DNA of 64,000 nucleotides, from NCBI GenBank assembly GCA_035708065.1, contig DASSTC010000043.1, forward strand, positions 6,999-70,998, given 5' to 3'. How positions within the stretch are numbered: position 1 is the stretch's first letter; every line of letters starts with the position of its first letter. This stretch comes from JAICUY01 sp035708065 (GTDB taxonomy: Bacteria > Chloroflexota > Limnocylindria > QHBO01). The position numbers and the translations under genes were made by a program. The notes under the pieces were generated by a model. It was not told the origin of the DNA. It saw nothing but the letters and a program-made list of their open reading frames with translations, and made no database searches. Shown piece by piece: positions 61,609 through 64,000 of this stretch.

Positions 61609-62356
61609 GCGCCTGCAGAAACTGTTGTCGGGAGCCGGCGTCGCGTCCAGGCGCGCCGCGGAGGCGCTGATCGCCGACGGGCGGGTGACGGTGAACGGCC
61701 GGGTCGCATCGCTTGGGGAGCGCGCCGATCCGGCGACCGATCGGGTGGCGGTCGATGGGCAGCCGCTCTCCGGGGTGGCGGCGGCGGTGCACCTGGCCGT
61801 TCACAAGCCGCGCGGCCTGCTCTCGTCGGCGCGTGACGAGCGCGGGCGGGCTTCGGTGGCGAGCCTGGTCGACACCGGCGCATCGGTCAGGCTGTGGCCG
61901 GCCGGACGGCTCGACGTGGATTCCGAGGGGCTCATGCTGCTGACAAACGACGGGCCGTGGGCCAACCGCGTCCTGCATCCCCGCTACGGGCTTCAGCGCG
62001 AGTATGCCGTGCTGCTCGACGAGCTCCCGGTTCGCGACGAGGTCGCCCGCCTGCTCGATGGCGTGGACCTCGACGACGGTCCGGCACGGCTGCTCGGGGC
62101 CCGGCTCATCGGCCCGCCGCGGGAGGTCGACCGCCAGCCGGGCGAGCGCGGCGCCTGGCTGCGCGTCCGGGTTGGCGAGGGTCGCAAACGCGAGGTGCGC
62201 CGCATCTTTTTCGCGATCGGCCATACGGTGCGGCGTCTCGTCCGCACTCGATTCGGGCCGCTGACGCTCGCCGGGCTGCGGGCGGGGGAGTGGCGGCCGC
62301 TGACCGGCAGTGAGGTTGCTGCGCTGGCCGGCGAGCACGAGACTGCGCTGCGGTGA
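61598..62356 (+). CDS. rluB: rRNA pseudouridine synthase (RsuA/RluB family)
   Basis: 252 residues from ATG 61598. S4 domain (RLQKLLSGAGVASRRAAEALI) followed by the catalytic domain with VHKPRGLL and the nucleophile Asp in GRLDVDSEGLMLLTNDG. The late motif GRKREVRRIFFAIGHTVRRLVR fits RluB (23S rRNA position 2605) better than RsuA, and the scpB-rluB-cmk order is the usual place for RluB. The specific target is inferred. Confidence 0.86.
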   Translation: MPAERLQKLLSGAGVASRRAAEALIADGRVTVNGRVASLGERADPATDRVAVDGQPLSGVAAAVHLAVHKPRGLLSSARDERGRASVASLVDTGASVRLWPAGRLDVDSEGLMLLTNDGPWANRVLHPRYGLQREYAVLLDELPVRDEVARLLDGVDLDDGPARLLGARLIGPPREVDRQPGERGAWLRVRVGEGRKREVRRIFFAIGHTVRRLVRTRFGPLTLAGLRAGEWRPLTGSEVAALAGEHETALR

Positions 62357-63039
62357 TGGGGCTGAACGGCGTCTGCGTGGCGATCGACGGACCGTCGGGC
62401 TCCGGCAAGAGCACGATCGGCTATGCCCTCGCGCAACGGCTCGGCGCGACGTTCGTCGACACCGGGCTGATGTACCGCGCGCTGACGCTCGCCGCACTCG
62501 ATCACCACGTCGACGTCGACGACGGCGATGCGCTGGGCGGCCTGGCGCAACGCTCCACGATCGAGGTGCGGCGGCCGCGCGCCGACGAGCACGACCGGTT
62601 GGAGACCGTGCTGCTCAACGGCCGCGACGTGACCCACGCGGTCCGCACGCCACGGATCGATCGGGCGGTCTCGGCGGTCAGCCGGCACGCGACGGTACGT
62701 GACGCCATGCTCGAGGTGCAGCGTGCCGTGGCGCGCCGTGGCGACACGGTGATGGTCGGCCGGGACATCGGCACCGTCGTGCTGCCCGACGCCACGTTGA
62801 AGGTGTACCTCACCGCTTCGACCATGGTTCGCGCGGCACGCCGCGCCGCCGAGATGGGCCATCCGCGGCGTGTCGACGAGTATCTCGCCGAGATCGAGCG
62901 CCGCGACGCCGCGGACTCGACTCGCGCGCTCGCCCCATTGCGCATGGCCGAGGGAGCGCTGCTGCTCGACACCGGCACCCTGGACGTCGACGCCTGCGTC
63001 GCGGCCATCGTCGCCCGCCTGCCCGATCGTGTGCCGTGA
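62356..63039 (+). CDS. cmk: Cytidylate kinase
   Basis: 227 residues from ATG 62356 (GTG 62353 also in frame), TGATG overlap with rluB. P-loop AIDGPSGSGKSTIG, substrate motif VDTGLMYRALTLAAL, RDVTHAVRTPRIDRAVS, VMVGRDIGTVVLPDA and ERRDAADSTRALAPL lid. It phosphorylates CMP and dCMP. plsC overlaps by GTGA, as in many Firmicutes (cmk-plsC-ispH). Confidence 0.92.
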   Translation: MGLNGVCVAIDGPSGSGKSTIGYALAQRLGATFVDTGLMYRALTLAALDHHVDVDDGDALGGLAQRSTIEVRRPRADEHDRLETVLLNGRDVTHAVRTPRIDRAVSAVSRHATVRDAMLEVQRAVARRGDTVMVGRDIGTVVLPDATLKVYLTASTMVRAARRAAEMGHPRRVDEYLAEIERRDAADSTRALAPLRMAEGALLLDTGTLDVDACVAAIVARLPDRVP

Positions 63040-63689
63040 GCGACTGGTTCTTCCGCCCCGGCGCCGCAGCCAGTGCCTTCCTGCTGCGTCGCCTCGGGCG
63101 ACCGGCCGTCATCGGCCTGGACAATGTGCCACGCGAGGGTGCATTCGTCCTCGTGGCCAACCATGTCTCCCTGGCAGATCCGCCGATCATCGGCTGGGCG
63201 GCTGGTTACCAGACGCATCGGCTCATCCACTTCATGGCGAAGGAGGAGATGCGGCGCTGGCCGATCCTCGGCTGGCTCGCCGAGCGGTCGGGCGTCTTCT
63301 TCGTCCGACGTGGCGAGGGTGATCGGGCTTCGCAACGGGCGGCACTCGAGATGCTGGCGCGTGGCGAGCCGATCGCGCTCTTCCCGGAGGGCACGCGCAG
63401 CCGCGACGGTGTGCTGTCGGAGGGCAAGCCCGGTGCCGCGCTGTTGGCCATGCGCAGCGGCGCTCCGCTGCTGCCGGTCGCCATCTCGGGCAGCGAACGG
63501 ATCTTCCCGGGCAGGTCGCGGATGCCGCATCGAACGAAGGTGACGGTGACCATCGGGCGGCCGTTCGACCTCCCGCATCAGCCGAGTGGAAGGCTCGATC
63601 GCGCGGCACTGAGCGAGGGGACCGAGCGGATCATGCGCGAGATCGCCGCCCTGCTGCCGCAACGGCAGCGCGGGCGCTGGGGAAGCTAG
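63036..63689 (+). CDS. plsC: 1-acyl-sn-glycerol-3-phosphate acyltransferase (PlsC family)
   Basis: 217 residues from GTG 63036. Acyltransferase motifs I NHVSLAD (HxxxxD), II FFVRRGEGDR, III FPEGTRSRDG and IV LLPVAISGSE. It makes phosphatidic acid at the cytoplasmic membrane. The sequence has no strong membrane helix beyond the hydrophobic N-terminal part (about 10-40). ispH follows after 114 bases with its own promoter. Confidence 0.88.
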   Translation: MSDWFFRPGAAASAFLLRRLGRPAVIGLDNVPREGAFVLVANHVSLADPPIIGWAAGYQTHRLIHFMAKEEMRRWPILGWLAERSGVFFVRRGEGDRASQRAALEMLARGEPIALFPEGTRSRDGVLSEGKPGAALLAMRSGAPLLPVAISGSERIFPGRSRMPHRTKVTVTIGRPFDLPHQPSGRLDRAALSEGTERIMREIAALLPQRQRGRWGS

Positions 63690-63765
63690 GTCGCGGTCGA
63701 CTCCGACAATCAACCGAACCCCGCTCTCCGCGGATGGATGGCGCTTGCGACGCCAGGACGCGTTT

Positions 63766-63794
63766 CTGACGGTTCCGCGGCTCGTCGTTAGAAT
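63766..63794 (+). promoter_or_regulatory. Promoter of ispH (-35 CTGACG, -10 TAGAAT)
   Basis: CTGACG (63766-63771) and TAGAAT (63789-63794) are 17 bases apart, the best-spaced -35/-10 pair in the window. The -10 ends 9 bases before ATG 63804. The rest of the 114-base gap after plsC (63690-63765) shows no gene. Confidence 0.55.
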
Positions 63795-63803
63795 CGACGG
63801 GAG

Positions 63804-64000
63804 ATGACAGCTCAGGCACCGACCCGTCCGGACGTGCGCATCGCCGAGCGCGCCGGCTTCTGCTACGGCGTGCGGCTGGCGATCGATAAGGCCAAGCGGG
63901 CGCGCGAAGAGGGCAAGCCGGTCACCACGCTTGGCCAGCTCGTCCATAACCCCGGCATCAAGGCCGACCTCGATGACCGCGGCATCCGCACCGCCGATCT
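63804..64000 (+). CDS. ispH: 4-hydroxy-3-methylbut-2-enyl diphosphate reductase (N-terminal part)
   Basis: The first 65 residues are present and the gene runs off the right edge. RIAERAGFCYGVRLAIDKA contains the first Fe-S cysteine of IspH/LytB, and TLGQLVHNPG the conserved His region. IspH performs the last MEP-pathway step, making IPP and DMAPP. Together with dxs it shows that isoprenoids are made by this route. Confidence 0.88.
   Translation, partial: MTAQAPTRPDVRIAERAGFCYGVRLAIDKAKRAREEGKPVTTLGQLVHNPGIKADLDDRGIRTAD

Overview
The window is a GC-rich (about two-thirds G+C by eye) chromosomal segment that is almost entirely coding. It holds about 57 protein genes, all but one on the + strand, usually overlapping by 1-11 bases (ATGA, GTGA or TGATG junctions). 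I saw no rRNA, tRNA, CRISPR array, insertion sequence or prophage. The content is housekeeping with a Gram-positive-like (monoderm) flavour: MurJ, MurE, three FemX-type transferases, an LCP protein, MltG, ScpAB and MEP-pathway genes, with no outer-membrane genes. Gene order recalls the conserved superoperons of Firmicutes, Actinobacteria and Chloroflexota. My best guess is an uncultivated Chloroflexota (Limnocylindria/Ellin6529 type). This is inference, moderate confidence.

Layout. 1-3.5 kb: end of a MutT-like gene, NfeD plus slipin membrane pair, alpha/beta hydrolase. 3.6-4.8 kb: receiver-CpaE ATPase. 4.8-12.8 kb: comM, dprA, a secreted Ig/CAP protein, topA and xerC. 12.8-19.1 kb: cell-wall block murJ-femX-murE-femX-femX. 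19.1-29.2 kb: rel, hisS, a convergent cyanophycinase-like gene, a DUF2652-SRPBCC gene, aspS and an LCP protein. 29.2-35.2 kb: cysteine desulfurase and mnmA (tRNA thiolation), small membrane proteins and alaS. 35.2-43.3 kb: FtsA-like protein, baseplate-J-like membrane protein, ruvX, mltG, pepP, efp and xseAB. 43.3-50.8 kb: a SecD-like lipoprotein, then an accessory operon (ASRT-like protein, TPP enzyme, enolase-superfamily enzyme, FAD/Fe-S oxidoreductase) and a GNAT gene, sitting inside the usual xseAB-dxs-tlyA-nadK-recN order. 50.8-57.4 kb: dxs, tlyA, RHH gene, nadK, recN, xerD. 57.4-64 kb: PH/SHOCT protein, PNP, M50 protease, HD protein, scpA, scpB, rluB, cmk, plsC and the start of ispH.

Regulation. 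First genes of operons repeatedly show a TANNNT or NATANT box 6-10 nt before the start codon, the arrangement of leaderless transcripts. comM and topA share a longer promoter element with 11-bp-phased GGTAA repeats at identical distance from the -10 box. Several hairpins without a T tract lie after stop codons.

The strongest unexplained signal is the word ACCGATGC (usually GACCGATGC), 44 copies on both strands by hand count, about one per 1.5 kb and enriched in the small non-coding fraction. The density resembles that of DNA uptake sequences. Other points of interest are the carbon-acid operon, the FemX/MurE block, the FtsA-like/baseplate-J pair, a duplicated cyanophycinase-like protein with one dead-looking half, and an EF-P carrying Arg at the modified position.
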